64,000 bases of DNA from Kribbella sp. ALI-6-A (GTDB lineage Bacteria > Actinomycetota > Actinomycetes > Propionibacteriales > Kribbellaceae), in NCBI RefSeq assembly GCF_001984195.1, contig NZ_MTQN01000012.1, positions 62,001 to 126,000 of the forward strand, given 5' to 3'. The notes under the pieces are model-generated. The model had not been told where the DNA came from. It was given only the letters and a program-made list of their open reading frames with translations, and searched no databases. Each line of letters opens with the position of its first letter. Position 1 is the first letter of the stretch. Shown here piece by piece: positions 40,856-49,323 of this stretch. Both the position numbers and the translations under genes were made by a program.

Positions 40856-42403
40856 TCAGCGGATCCAGGCGGTGGTGTCCGAGGGGAGGCGGCCCTCGTC
40901 GAGCGGGGAGCTGGTGAGCAGCAGGTCGGTGTGGGCGGGCAGGTCGATCGGGTCCGCGGTGAGGTTGACGACGCAGGTCAGGCCGGAGTCGCGACGGAAG
41001 GCGAGCACACCGGGGGCGGAGTCCAGCCAGGTGAGCGTGCCGTCGCCGAGATCGGTACGGCGGATCCGCAGACCGTCGCGGTAGAGGGCGAGCATCGAGT
41101 TCTGGTCGGCCTGCTGGGACTCGACGGTGAGGTTCTTCCAGTCGGCGGGTTGCGGCAGCCACGGCGTACCGGTCCCGAAGCCGAACGGCGGTTCCTGGCC
41201 GGACCACGGGATCGGGACCCGGCAGCCGTCACGGCCGCGGTCGGTGCCGCCGGAGCGGGCGAAGATCGGGTCCTGCAGCACCTCGTCCGGCAGGTCCTCG
41301 ACTTCGGGTAGGCCCAGCTCCTCGCCCTGGTACACGTACAACCCGCCCGGCAAGGCCATAGCCAGCAGCGCCGCGGCCCGGGCCCGGCGCTCGCCGAGCA
41401 CGAGGTCGGTCGGCATACCGTGCTTGCGGTCCTGGTGCGAGAACGACGTGTCCGGGCGGCCGTACTTGGTGACCGGGCGGGTGACGTCGTGGTTGGACAG
41501 CACCCAGGTCGGCGGCGCGCCGATCGGGACGTGCGTGGTCAGCGTCAGGTCGATCGAGGCGCGCAGCTCGTCGGCGTCCCACGGCCGGGACAGGAAGTCG
41601 AAGTTGAACGCGGTCTGCATCTCGTCCGGGCGCAGGTAGAGCGCGAACCGTTCCTGGTCCGGCATCCACATCTCCCCCACCAGGAACCGGCCCTGGTAGG
41701 AGTCGGTGATCGCGCGCCAGCCGCGGTACACCTCGTGCACCTCGTCGTGGTCGGTGTAGGACTCCTCGACGCTGTCCAGGTCCTTGAACAGTACGGCGGC
41801 GCTGTCGATCCGGATGCCGTCCACCCCACGGTCCAGCCAGAACCGCAGGATGGCGTGGAACTCCTCCACCACTTCGGGGTTGCGCCAGTTGAAATCCGGC
41901 TGCTCGGGAGCGAACAGATGCAGGTACCACTCGCCGTCCGGAACCTGCGTCCAGGCCGGGCCGGCGAAGATCGACTGCCAGTCGTTCGGCGGCAGCCCGC
42001 CGTCGCGGCCGGGACGGAACAGGAACCGCTCCCGCTCCGGCGACCCGGGACCGGCCGCCAGCGCCTGGACGAACCAGTCCTGCTGGTCCGAGCCGTGATT
42101 GGGCACGATGTCGATGATCGTCCTGATGCCGAGCGCGTGGGCTTCCTCGATGTAGGCCTCGGCTTCGGCCAGGGTGCCGAAGCTCGGCTCGATCGCGCGG
42201 TAGTCGGCCACGTCGTACCCGCCGTCGGCCATCGGCGACGGGTACCACGGGTTCAGCCAGATCGCGTCGACGCCGAGATCGGCCAGGTAGGGCAGCTTGG
42301 CCCGCAGGCCGGCCAGGTCGCCGATCCCGTCACCGTTGCCGTCGGCAAAGCTCCGCAGGTACACCTGGTAGATCGCGGCTCCGCGCCACCATGTTTCCGA
42401 CAT
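40856..42403 (-). CDS. GH13 alpha-glucosidase/oligo-glucosidase
   Basis: 515 residues, no signal peptide, so cytoplasmic. WWRGAAIYQVYLRSFADGNG is the usual start of GH13 subfamily 23/30 alpha-glucosidases. IIDIVPNHGS, DGIRIDSAAV (nucleophile Asp200), LVGEMWMPD (acid/base Glu244) and WVLSNHDVTR give the four conserved GH13 regions. It should cleave alpha-glucosides such as maltose, isomaltose, sucrose or trehalose derivatives imported by the upstream ABC system. It is 29 bp downstream of the MalG-type permease and clearly the last gene of that operon. Confidence 0.93.
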   Translation of the reverse strand: MSETWWRGAAIYQVYLRSFADGNGDGIGDLAGLRAKLPYLADLGVDAIWLNPWYPSPMADGGYDVADYRAIEPSFGTLAEAEAYIEEAHALGIRTIIDIVPNHGSDQQDWFVQALAAGPGSPERERFLFRPGRDGGLPPNDWQSIFAGPAWTQVPDGEWYLHLFAPEQPDFNWRNPEVVEEFHAILRFWLDRGVDGIRIDSAAVLFKDLDSVEESYTDHDEVHEVYRGWRAITDSYQGRFLVGEMWMPDQERFALYLRPDEMQTAFNFDFLSRPWDADELRASIDLTLTTHVPIGAPPTWVLSNHDVTRPVTKYGRPDTSFSHQDRKHGMPTDLVLGERRARAAALLAMALPGGLYVYQGEELGLPEVEDLPDEVLQDPIFARSGGTDRGRDGCRVPIPWSGQEPPFGFGTGTPWLPQPADWKNLTVESQQADQNSMLALYRDGLRIRRTDLGDGTLTWLDSAPGVLAFRRDSGLTCVVNLTADPIDLPAHTDLLLTSSPLDEGRLPSDTTAWIR

Positions 42404-42431
42404 GCCTTCTCCTTGGGGTGGGTGGGTGGGA

Positions 42432-43400
42432 TCAGCCCTTGAGGCTGCCGGCGGTCAGCCCCGCCATGATGCTGCGCTGGAACAGGAAAAAGACCAGGAT
42501 CGTCGGCAGGCTGGCGATCACCAGCGACGCGATCAGCACGTTCTGCGGCATCTGCGCCGACAGCGACGCGATGCCGACGCTGATCGACATCTTGTCGGTC
42601 TCCGGCAGCACCAGCAGCGGCCAGACGAAGTCCTTCCAGACCGTGACCACCGACAGGATCGACACCACGCCGAGGATCGGCCGGGACACCGGCAGCACGA
42701 TCGACCACAGGATCCGGACCGGCGACGCGCCGTCGATCTCGGCCGCCTCCAGCAGTTCGCGCGGGATCGAGTCGAAGAACCGCTTGAGCAGGAAGATGAA
42801 GAACCCGTTCGCGGCGGCCGGCAGCCAGATCGCCCACGGGGTGTTGAGCAGGCTGAACCCGAAGATCGGCACGTCCTTGGCGACCAGGTACGTCGGCAGC
42901 AGCAGCACCATCGGCGGGATCATCAGCGTGGCCAGCATCAGGCCGAGGATCAGCTTGCCGAACAGCGGCCGCAGCTTCGACAACGCGTACGCCGCGGTCA
43001 CGTCGATCGCCAGCGTGAACAGCCACGCGCCGCCGGCGTACAGGGCGGTGTTGCGCAGGAAGACGCCGAGCTGCAGCTGGTTCCAGGCCTCGGCGTAGAC
43101 GCCGAAGTCGTACTCCTTGGGGAAAAAGCTCGGCGGGATCTGCGCCAGCTCGTCCGGCGACTTCAGCGCGCCGGTCACCATCCAGTACAGCGGGAAGACG
43201 AAGGCCAGCGTGAAGCCGATCACCACGACGACCAGGACGGTCCAGTAGATCAGCTTGCCGTGCCAGCTCCGCAGCGACAGCGGCGAGACCAGGGTTCGGG
43301 TCTCGTAGCCGCGGCCCTTGGCCTTCTTCTTCGGCTTGCTCCGGGCCGGCTCCGGAGTGGTTGCCGGGAGCACCGGTTGTGGTTGCAGTGTCGTTGTCAT
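42432..43400 (-). CDS. carbohydrate ABC transporter permease, MalG type
   Basis: 322 residues with a long cytoplasmic N-terminus and six membrane segments, for example LIYWTVLVVVVIGFTLAFVF and LILGLMLATLMIPPMVLLLP. The EAA loop that docks the ATPase reads LLEAAEIDGASPVRILWSIV. The C-terminus ends MAGLTAGSLKG, as in MalG homologues. The start overlaps the stop of the preceding permease by 4 bp (43397-43400). No ATPase gene is in the operon. Confidence 0.92.
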   Translation of the reverse strand: MTTTLQPQPVLPATTPEPARSKPKKKAKGRGYETRTLVSPLSLRSWHGKLIYWTVLVVVVIGFTLAFVFPLYWMVTGALKSPDELAQIPPSFFPKEYDFGVYAEAWNQLQLGVFLRNTALYAGGAWLFTLAIDVTAAYALSKLRPLFGKLILGLMLATLMIPPMVLLLPTYLVAKDVPIFGFSLLNTPWAIWLPAAANGFFIFLLKRFFDSIPRELLEAAEIDGASPVRILWSIVLPVSRPILGVVSILSVVTVWKDFVWPLLVLPETDKMSISVGIASLSAQMPQNVLIASLVIASLPTILVFFLFQRSIMAGLTAGSLKG

Positions 43401-44326
43401 CGGCCACCTTCGTTGTCGCGCGAGACGCGCAGGTAGAACGCGGAGAAGACGATCAGCACGACCATCAGCATCAGGCCGAGCGCACCGCCGCCGCCGAAGT
43501 CACCGAAGTTGAAGGCGTACTGGTACATCAGGTAGGCCACCGTGACGGTCGCGTTCTCCGGCCCGCCACCGGTCAGCAGGTACGGCTCGATGAACACCTG
43601 CATGGTGGCGACGATCTGGAGCAGCAGCATCACCAGCAGGATGAGCTTGGTCTGCGGCACGGTGACATGCCAGACCCGGCGAAACAGACCGGCGCCGTCC
43701 AGCTCGGCGGACTCGTAGAGGTCACCGGGGATGGACTGCAGCGCGGCCAGGTAGATCAGCGTGCCCGTGCCGAGGTTCATCCAGGTCGAGACGATCACCA
43801 GCGAGATCAGCGCCGTACTGGTCGAGTCGAGCCAGGCCAGCGGCGGGATGCGGAAGACATCGAGGATCTGGTTGAACAGACCCGCACCCGGATCGTAGAA
43901 CCACTTGAACAGCAGCACTCCGACCGCCGGGGGCAGCATCACCGGCAGGTAGACGACGAACCGCAGGTACGCCTTGGCGTGCCGCAGCTCGTTCAGGACG
44001 ACGGCGAGCACGAACGGGATCACGTAGCCGACCACCAGGGCCAGCCCGCTGAACGCCGCGGTGTTCAGCCAGGCGGACCGGAACGCCGGGTCGGCGAACA
44101 CGGTCCGGAAGTTGTCCAGCCCGACCCACTGCGGCGGGTCGACGAAGTTGGTCTGCTGAAAACTCAGCACGATCTCCCGGATCATCGGGTACCAGGAGAA
44201 GAAGGCGAAACAGATCAGCGCCCCGCACAGGAACCCGTACGCCGTGAGGTTCCGGCCGACCGCGCGGCGCGCCGCTCCCTGCTCGAGGGAACGGCGCACC
44301 GGCGGTCTGGCGATCGTCGAAGCCAT
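43397..44326 (-). CDS. sugar ABC transporter permease, MalF type
   Basis: 309 residues with six membrane segments: LTAYGFLCGALICFAFFSWY first, and GLALVVGYVIPFVLAVVLNE, LRFVVYLPVMLPPAVGVLLF inside. The EAA loop is LYESAELDGAGLFRRVWHVT. It pairs with the MalG-type permease to form the channel. Start codon and binding-protein stop share the base at 44326, so the genes are coupled. Confidence 0.92.
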   Translation of the reverse strand: MASTIARPPVRRSLEQGAARRAVGRNLTAYGFLCGALICFAFFSWYPMIREIVLSFQQTNFVDPPQWVGLDNFRTVFADPAFRSAWLNTAAFSGLALVVGYVIPFVLAVVLNELRHAKAYLRFVVYLPVMLPPAVGVLLFKWFYDPGAGLFNQILDVFRIPPLAWLDSTSTALISLVIVSTWMNLGTGTLIYLAALQSIPGDLYESAELDGAGLFRRVWHVTVPQTKLILLVMLLLQIVATMQVFIEPYLLTGGGPENATVTVAYLMYQYAFNFGDFGGGGALGLMLMVVLIVFSAFYLRVSRDNEGGR

Positions 44327-45705
44327 CAGGTGTTCTTGGCGAGGATCTTGTTCGCCTTGCTCTCGGCGTCGGCCAGCAGCTTGACGATGTCGGCGTCCTT
44401 GCGGGTCAGCACGGCCGACATGGCCACGTCGAGCACGGCGTACAGCTCCTGCGCCTTCGGCGGCTCGAGCTTGTTGGTGATGCTCGCCTGCGCGGTCACG
44501 TACGGCGTGAAGTGCTCGACCGGCACGGTGGCGAACTTCTTCCGCAGCTCGGTGATCTGCTTGCCGGGCGCGCTGTCGCCGTACAGGTCCGGGATCGGCA
44601 GGCCGACCGGGCGGCCCTGGGCCTTGGCGCGCTCGTAGTTGAACTGGCCCTCGCCCGGCGTCAGCTCGTGGAACTCCAGCCAGAGCAGGCCGGCCTTGAT
44701 CTTCTCCGGCGACGCCTTCGGGTTGAACATGTACCCGTCACCACCGGACAGCGACGCCTTGCCTTCGGACTCCGGGACCGCGGCCACACCGTAGTCCTCG
44801 AATTTGCCCTGGAAGTCGTTGTTCACCGACTGCACGACGTCCGGCGCGCCGATCATCATGCCGAGCTTGCCCGAGCCCATCATGCGCATCAGGTCCTCCC
44901 ACTGCAGCAGCTGCTTGCTGCCCATGGAGTTGTCGTTCCAGCGCATCTGCTTGAGGTTCTCCAGCACGGCCTTGCCCTCGGCGCTGTTGAACGCCGCGCT
45001 CTTGCCGTCTTCGCTGACCATCGAGCCACCGCGGGCGTACAGCGACGCGGCGAAGTGCCAGCCGCCGGTGTTGCCGGCCGAGTACTCACCGAAGCCGACG
45101 TACCCGGCACCGAGCGCCGCGATCTTCTTCGCGGCCTCGTGCACCTCGGCCCAGGTCTTCGGCGGGGCGTCGGGGTTCAGGCCGGCCTGGGTGAACAGCT
45201 TGCGGTTGTAGACCAGGCCCATGTTGTAGTTGTTGCGCGGGACGCCGTAGGTCTTGTCGCCGTCCTTGAACACACTCTGAACATCCGCCCGGACGTCCTT
45301 GAGCGCCTTCACGCTGCCGACGTACTCGGAGATGTCGGCGGCCTGGCGGGCCTTGATGATCTTCTGGACGTCGGTGTAGTAGACGTAGAAGACGTCCTCC
45401 TGGGTGCCGCCGGCCAGCTTCGCCTGGAAGGTGTCGGGGTTGATGCAGGGGAAGGCGTCCTTGCTCTCGATCGTGATGTTCGGGTGCAGCTTCTGGAACT
45501 CCGCGACGTCCTCGTCCCAGCCGGCCCGTTCCTTCGGGTTGCTCTTCGGCGGCTGGCAGCCGACGGTGATCGTCACCTTCTGGTCAGCGCCGCCGGAACT
45601 CTGCGCGGCCGGTTCGTCGTCCCCCGATCCGCAGGACGCGGCTGTCAGCCCCAGTCCCGCCACGAGCAACAGGCCGAGTGCCCTGCGATGGCTCGTTGTC
45701 CTCAT
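44326..45705 (-). CDS. sugar ABC transporter substrate-binding lipoprotein
   Basis: 459 residues from ATG 45705. The lipoprotein signal RALGLLLVAGLGLTAASCGS has the lipobox Cys at residue 25. The mature protein has extracellular solute-binding family 1 features: VTITVGCQPPKSNPKERAGW, FQKLHPNITIESKDAF, YGVPRNNYNMGLVYNRKLF and SLSGGDGYMFNPKASPEKI. It should capture an oligosaccharide outside the membrane for the two downstream permeases. The neighbouring GH13 enzyme suggests an alpha-glucoside. The frame extends upstream to 45873, but that region contains promoter palindromes. Confidence 0.92.
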   Translation of the reverse strand: MRTTSHRRALGLLLVAGLGLTAASCGSGDDEPAAQSSGGADQKVTITVGCQPPKSNPKERAGWDEDVAEFQKLHPNITIESKDAFPCINPDTFQAKLAGGTQEDVFYVYYTDVQKIIKARQAADISEYVGSVKALKDVRADVQSVFKDGDKTYGVPRNNYNMGLVYNRKLFTQAGLNPDAPPKTWAEVHEAAKKIAALGAGYVGFGEYSAGNTGGWHFAASLYARGGSMVSEDGKSAAFNSAEGKAVLENLKQMRWNDNSMGSKQLLQWEDLMRMMGSGKLGMMIGAPDVVQSVNNDFQGKFEDYGVAAVPESEGKASLSGGDGYMFNPKASPEKIKAGLLWLEFHELTPGEGQFNYERAKAQGRPVGLPIPDLYGDSAPGKQITELRKKFATVPVEHFTPYVTAQASITNKLEPPKAQELYAVLDVAMSAVLTRKDADIVKLLADAESKANKILAKNT

Positions 45706-45785
45706 CGATCTGCCCTTCTCGAAACGGCCGAGGGCGAGTCCCGCCCCTTGATGTGGTCCGTACCGTAGGCAACCCGACCGGATCA

Positions 45786-45828
45786 GCGCAATACTTCGAT
45801 CACTAGTTGCAAAAACGAGACTTTGCTG
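45786..45828 (-). promoter_or_regulatory. possible LacI operator region upstream of the sugar-binding protein gene
   Basis: CGCAATACTTCG (45787-45798) resembles the lacI operator at 47944-47957 shortened by two bases, and GCAAA (45809-45813) opposes TTTGC (45822-45826). The sites are 80-125 bp upstream of the binding-protein start. Control by the LacI at 46913-47920 is inferred; the match is imperfect. Confidence 0.4.
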
Positions 45829-45848
45829 CGGAACTGGCAGGTACAGCA

Positions 45849-45883
45849 AAGGGATGGAGCGGATTGCGTCCACTCCATCCCTT
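45849..45883 (-). terminator. hairpin terminator after the hypothetical gene at 45940
   Basis: Eleven base pairs (45849-45859 with 45873-45883; core GGGATGGAG/CTCCATCCC) around a 13-base loop, followed on the minus strand by TTTGCTG. A second stem, CTTTGCTG (45821-45828) with CAGCAAAG (45844-45851), partly overlaps and could compete. Confidence 0.65.
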
Positions 45884-45939
45884 CGTGATCAGGTGCTCAC
45901 CGGCTGTTGCGTGGCCGGCCGTGTCGCTGTCTGTCGTTG

Positions 45940-46671
45940 TCAGTCGCGCTCGACGACGACCTCGTCGGTGCCGATCTCGATCGGCGCCCAGCTGCGGTCG
46001 GCAGTGCCGTCCTCAGCTCGCAGGTGAACCATGCGGCGGCGGTAAAAGACCAGGCCGTCGACGGTCACCGGGTCGTGCACGTAGTGCGCGATCGGTGCGT
46101 TGCTGGTGACCTCGGGCGCGTAGTCCATCCGGCGCAGCAGGAACCGGTCGTCGTAGTAGAAGGTCTGCTCGGGGTTGTGGTTCGGCAGATTCGCGGGGAA
46201 GGTGACTCGCAGGCGGCGCCAGGTCTCGTCACCCTCCTGCCAGGGCTCGATCTCCTCGACCTGTACGCCGGGATAGGTGAACAGGAACGGCTCGACGAAG
46301 TAGTTCCAGTTGGCCGTGGCGGTGAAGTAGGCCAGCTGCACGCGGTCCCACTTGGCCTCCGGCGTGTACTCCGGGTACGTCGGCCGCGGGTCGGCCGACT
46401 CGCCGAGGACGGAGCCGTCGGCGGCGACCACCCGGATCAGCTCGGGGGTGCTTTCGTACGTCGCGATCTCACCGTCGCCGACGAAGGGGGTCAGCCGGGT
46501 GCGCTCGTGGCGGGCGTCGACTGACAACGTCTGCTGCCGGCGGATCTCGGGCCAGCCGACGCCGTCCCAGAACGGGCCGTCCAGGGAGAGCTTGACGGTC
46601 AGGCCCTTGACGGTGGACCAGTTGTCGAGGCCACCGTGGGCTTCGAGGACCTTCGTCAGCAGTTCGTTCAT
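45940..46671 (-). CDS. conserved hypothetical protein in the sugar locus
   Basis: 243 residues from ATG 46671 with GAAGGAAA as ribosome site. No signal peptide. It begins MNELLTKVLEAHGGLDNWST and has beta-rich segments: LTVKLSLDGPFWDGVGWPE, RTRLTPFVGDGEIATYESTP, WNYFVEPFLFTYPGVQVEEI and NHNPEQTFYYDDRFLLRRMD. The order (AHGG..W, then repeated strands and YYDDRFLLRRMDY) resembles small lipid- or ligand-binding beta-sheet proteins of the LolA-like type, but I cannot name a family. It lies between the LacI regulator and the sugar transport operon and has its own terminator. Confidence 0.7.
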   Translation of the reverse strand: MNELLTKVLEAHGGLDNWSTVKGLTVKLSLDGPFWDGVGWPEIRRQQTLSVDARHERTRLTPFVGDGEIATYESTPELIRVVAADGSVLGESADPRPTYPEYTPEAKWDRVQLAYFTATANWNYFVEPFLFTYPGVQVEEIEPWQEGDETWRRLRVTFPANLPNHNPEQTFYYDDRFLLRRMDYAPEVTSNAPIAHYVHDPVTVDGLVFYRRRMVHLRAEDGTADRSWAPIEIGTDEVVVERD

Positions 46672-46852
46672 CGCAGTTTCCTTCACTCGGTTCGCGTCGG
46701 AGTCAAAATGACCGGTCGTCTTAACAACGGTGCGGTGAAGGAGATCTATTCCTGCGGACGGCACGAAGCGATCAGGCGCCGGCCGGGCAGGCGGGGTCGC
46801 CGGATTGGGACGAACTCGCCCGGATCAGGCGGTGTTCGCCCGGATCAAGCCA

Positions 46853-46942
46853 GGACGGCGGACGTCTTCAGGCCTGGACGGCGGCGGTGTTCAGCCGGGG
46901 ACGGCGGACGCTTCAGGCCGGGACGGCGGCGGTCTTCAGGCG
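46853..46942. repeat. four tandem 22-23-bp repeats spanning the 3' end of lacI
   Basis: Units at 46853-46875, 46876-46898, 46899-46920 and 46921-46942 all start GGACGGCGG and end near TTCAGGC. The last encodes the LacI C-terminus and the third contains its stop codon; the others lie beyond it. Read on the minus strand each copy carries TGA-type triplets, so the gene end seems to have been duplicated downstream. Confidence 0.75.
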
Positions 46943-47920
46943 GGCGGTCGAGGCGCGGACCACGAGTTCGGGCTCGAAGAGCAGCTCGTCGGCGGGGACC
47001 GAGGCGCGCTCGATCAGCGCGACCAGCATGTCGACCGCGGCCCGGCCCATCGCGTCGATCGGCTGGCGGACCGTGGTCAGCGGCGGGTCGGTGCAGTTCA
47101 TCATCGCCGAGTCGTCGTACCCGATCACCGAGACGTCGTCCGGCACCTGCAGGCCGGCCCGGCGGACCGCGCGGATCGCGCCGAGGGCGAGGATGTCGCT
47201 GGCGCAGACGATGCCGGTGACGCCGTGCTTGACCAGCCGGGTCGCGGCCGCGTGACCGCCCTCCAGCGAGAACATGGTGTGCTCGACCAGCGACGGATCC
47301 GCCTCGGGCGAGCCCATGAAGGCCTCGAGCTTGCGCCGCGACGGGATGTGGTCGCGCGGACCGAGCACCAGCCCGATCTTCTGGTGCCCGAGCGCGCGCA
47401 GGTGCCCGATCGCCATCTCGGCGGCGACGAAGTCGTCGGACGAGACCTGCGGGAAGCCCAGATGGTCGACCGCGGCGTTGACCAGTACGGTCGGCAGCCG
47501 GCGTTCCTGGATCAGCTCGTAGTGCGCGTGCGGCGCGTCGGCCTGTGCGTAGAAACCACCGGCGAACACGACCCCGGAGACCTGCTGCTGGAGCAGCAGA
47601 TCGACGTAGTCGGCCTCGGACACGCCACCGACCGTCCGGGTGCACAGCAACGAGGTGAAACCTTGCTGGGCCAGCGCACCGCCGACCACCTCGGCGAACG
47701 CCGGGAAGATCGGGTTCTGCAACTCGGGCAGCACCAGGCCGACAAGTCGGGCGCGATCGCCGCGCAGCTGGGTCGGCCGCTCGTAGCCGAGCACGTCGAG
47801 CGCGGTGAGCACCGCTTCCCGGGTCGCCTCGGACACGCCGGGCTTGCCGTTCAGCACCCGGCTCACGGTCGCCTCACTGACGCCGACCTTCTTCGCCACC
47901 TCAGCAAGTCGTCGAGTCAT
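46913..47920 (-). CDS. LacI family transcriptional regulator, probable regulator of the sugar ABC operon
   Basis: 335 residues from ATG 47920. HTH: MTRRLAEVAKKVGVSEATVS, RVLNGKPGVSEATREAVL; hinge ALDVLGYERPTQLRGDRA; ligand domain with GLVLPELQNPIFPAFAEVVG and PTVLVNAAVDHLGFPQVSSD. It is a close paralogue of the regulator at 32319-33341. Its C-terminal residues (RLKTAAVPA) are encoded by the last unit of a short tandem repeat. A palindrome 24 bp before the start suggests autoregulation, and the sugar transport operon downstream is the likely target. Confidence 0.9.
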   Translation of the reverse strand: MTRRLAEVAKKVGVSEATVSRVLNGKPGVSEATREAVLTALDVLGYERPTQLRGDRARLVGLVLPELQNPIFPAFAEVVGGALAQQGFTSLLCTRTVGGVSEADYVDLLLQQQVSGVVFAGGFYAQADAPHAHYELIQERRLPTVLVNAAVDHLGFPQVSSDDFVAAEMAIGHLRALGHQKIGLVLGPRDHIPSRRKLEAFMGSPEADPSLVEHTMFSLEGGHAAATRLVKHGVTGIVCASDILALGAIRAVRRAGLQVPDDVSVIGYDDSAMMNCTDPPLTTVRQPIDAMGRAAVDMLVALIERASVPADELLFEPELVVRASTARLKTAAVPA

Positions 47921-47943
47921 GACGCAAACTCTACGCCATATTC

Positions 47944-47957
47944 CGCAAGTATTTGCG
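47944..47957. promoter_or_regulatory. LacI-type operator upstream of the second lacI gene
   Basis: CGCAAGTATTTGCG is a CGCAA/TTGCG dyad with a 4-bp centre, 24 bp upstream of the lacI start. A further CTTGCG half-site follows at 47963-47968. Autoregulation is inferred. Confidence 0.65.
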
Positions 47958-48044
47958 TTCACTTGCGTTCGAACCGCTGCCGATCTGCGTCTCGCCTTGC
48001 TGCGGGCTCGACCTTCCGGCGGGCGGAACTGACACACTGGTGCC

Positions 48045-49265
48045 GTGCCTCGTTTTGTCGCCACCCGCCCGGACACCGGTCTGCTCGCACTGCCTTGGGA
48101 CATCCCGCTGGAGGACTGGCCCGAGGACCAGCTGGTCGCGCTGCCCCGCGGTATCTCCCGGCACGTCGTCCGCTTCGTCCGGGTGAACGGCAGCGTCTAC
48201 GCGATCAAGGAGGTGATGGAGCACCTCGCCATGCACGAGTACCGGCTGCTGCGCGACCTCGAGCGGCTGGACTCCCCCTCGGTCGAACCGGTCGGCGTGA
48301 TCACCGACCGGGTGGACAAGAACGGCGAACCGCTCGACTCGATCCTGGTCACCCGTCACCTGCAGTTCTCCCTGCCGTACCGGGCACTGTTCTCCAGCAC
48401 GCTCCGGCCGGACACCGTGAACCGGCTGATCGACGCGCTGGTCGCGCTGATCGTCCGGCTGCACCTGCTCGGCTTCTTCTGGGGCGACTGCTCACTGTCG
48501 AACACGCTGTTCCGCCGCGACGCCGGCGCCTTCGCGGCGTACCTGGTGGACGCGGAGACCGGTGAGCTGCACCAGGACATCTCCGACGGGCAGCGCGCGC
48601 ACGACCTCTACACCGCGGAGATCAACCTGTTCGGCGAGTTCCTCGACCTGCAGGAAGGCGGCCTGCTCGACGCCGACATCGACCCGCAGGAGACCGTCAA
48701 GTCGATCAACGACCGGTACGAGGCGCTGTGGGCCGAGCTGACCGCGCCGGAGGAGTTCGCCACCGACGAGATGCACCGGCTGGACTCGCGGATCCGGCGG
48801 CTGAACGAGCTCGGCTTCGACGTCGCCGAGATCGACATCATCACCGACTGGGACGGCAGTCAGGTCCGGATCCAGCCGAAGGTCGTCGACGCCGGTCACC
48901 ACTCCCGCCGGTTGTTGCGGCTGACCGGCCTGGACGTCGAGGAGAACCAGGCCCGCCGGCTGCTCAACGACCTCGACTCGTACGCCGCCGCGACCGACCA
49001 GCAGAACGAGGACGAGGAGATCGTCGCGCACCAGTGGCTGACCGACGTGTTCGAGCCGGTCGTCCGCTCGGTTCCCCGCGACCTGAACCGCAAGCTGGAG
49101 CCCGCCGAGGTCTTCCACGAGGTGCTCGAGCACCGCTGGTTCCTGTCCGAGCAGGCCGGCCACGAGGTCGACACGATGCAGGCCGCCCGCTCGTACGTCG
49201 ACGAGGTCCTGCGCGCCAAGCCCGACGAGAAGCTGGCGCTGCCGACGGCTCCCCCGGGAGATTAG
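48045..49265 (+). CDS. DUF4032 domain, kinase-like protein
   Basis: 406 residues from GTG 48045. The N-terminal half resembles a protein-kinase-like fold: SVYAIKEVMEHLAMHEYRLL (possible Lys/Glu of the N-lobe), VTRHLQFSLPYRALF (hinge) and LHLLGFFWGDCSLSNTLFRR, a catalytic-loop-like HxxGxxWGDxxxxN. LVDAETGELHQDISDGQRAH would be the metal-binding segment. The C-terminal half (from about 285) is the DUF4032 region with VVDAGHHSRRLLRLTGLDVE and HQWLTDVFEPVVRSVPRDLN. Function is unknown; phosphotransfer is possible because the key Asp and Asn are kept. It is divergent from lacI and upstream of the sigma locus. Confidence 0.85.
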   Translation: MPRFVATRPDTGLLALPWDIPLEDWPEDQLVALPRGISRHVVRFVRVNGSVYAIKEVMEHLAMHEYRLLRDLERLDSPSVEPVGVITDRVDKNGEPLDSILVTRHLQFSLPYRALFSSTLRPDTVNRLIDALVALIVRLHLLGFFWGDCSLSNTLFRRDAGAFAAYLVDAETGELHQDISDGQRAHDLYTAEINLFGEFLDLQEGGLLDADIDPQETVKSINDRYEALWAELTAPEEFATDEMHRLDSRIRRLNELGFDVAEIDIITDWDGSQVRIQPKVVDAGHHSRRLLRLTGLDVEENQARRLLNDLDSYAAATDQQNEDEEIVAHQWLTDVFEPVVRSVPRDLNRKLEPAEVFHEVLEHRWFLSEQAGHEVDTMQAARSYVDEVLRAKPDEKLALPTAPPGD

Positions 49266-49283
49266 CCGGTTCGGTGCAACGTC

Positions 49284-49322
49284 TGGTCCCTCCGCGGCGT
49301 GGTTAGGACGTGGGAGGGACCA
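49284..49322 (+). promoter_or_regulatory. inverted repeat masking the ribosome binding site of the ECF sigma gene
   Basis: TGGTCCCTCC (49284-49293) is exactly complementary to GGAGGGACCA (49313-49322). The right arm contains the sigma gene's Shine-Dalgarno sequence (GGGAGG, 49312-49317) and ends 1 base before ATG. If transcribed, the hairpin would hide the ribosome site. A possible sigma-dependent promoter, GCAAC at 49276-49280 and CGTGGT at 49298-49303 (17-bp spacer), overlaps the left arm. Confidence 0.55.
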
Positions 49323-49323
49323 A

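Noticed and set aside
46853..46942. Repeats considered as a CRISPR or attachment site
   Set aside because: Units are directly adjacent with no spacers and no integrase or cas gene is nearby.
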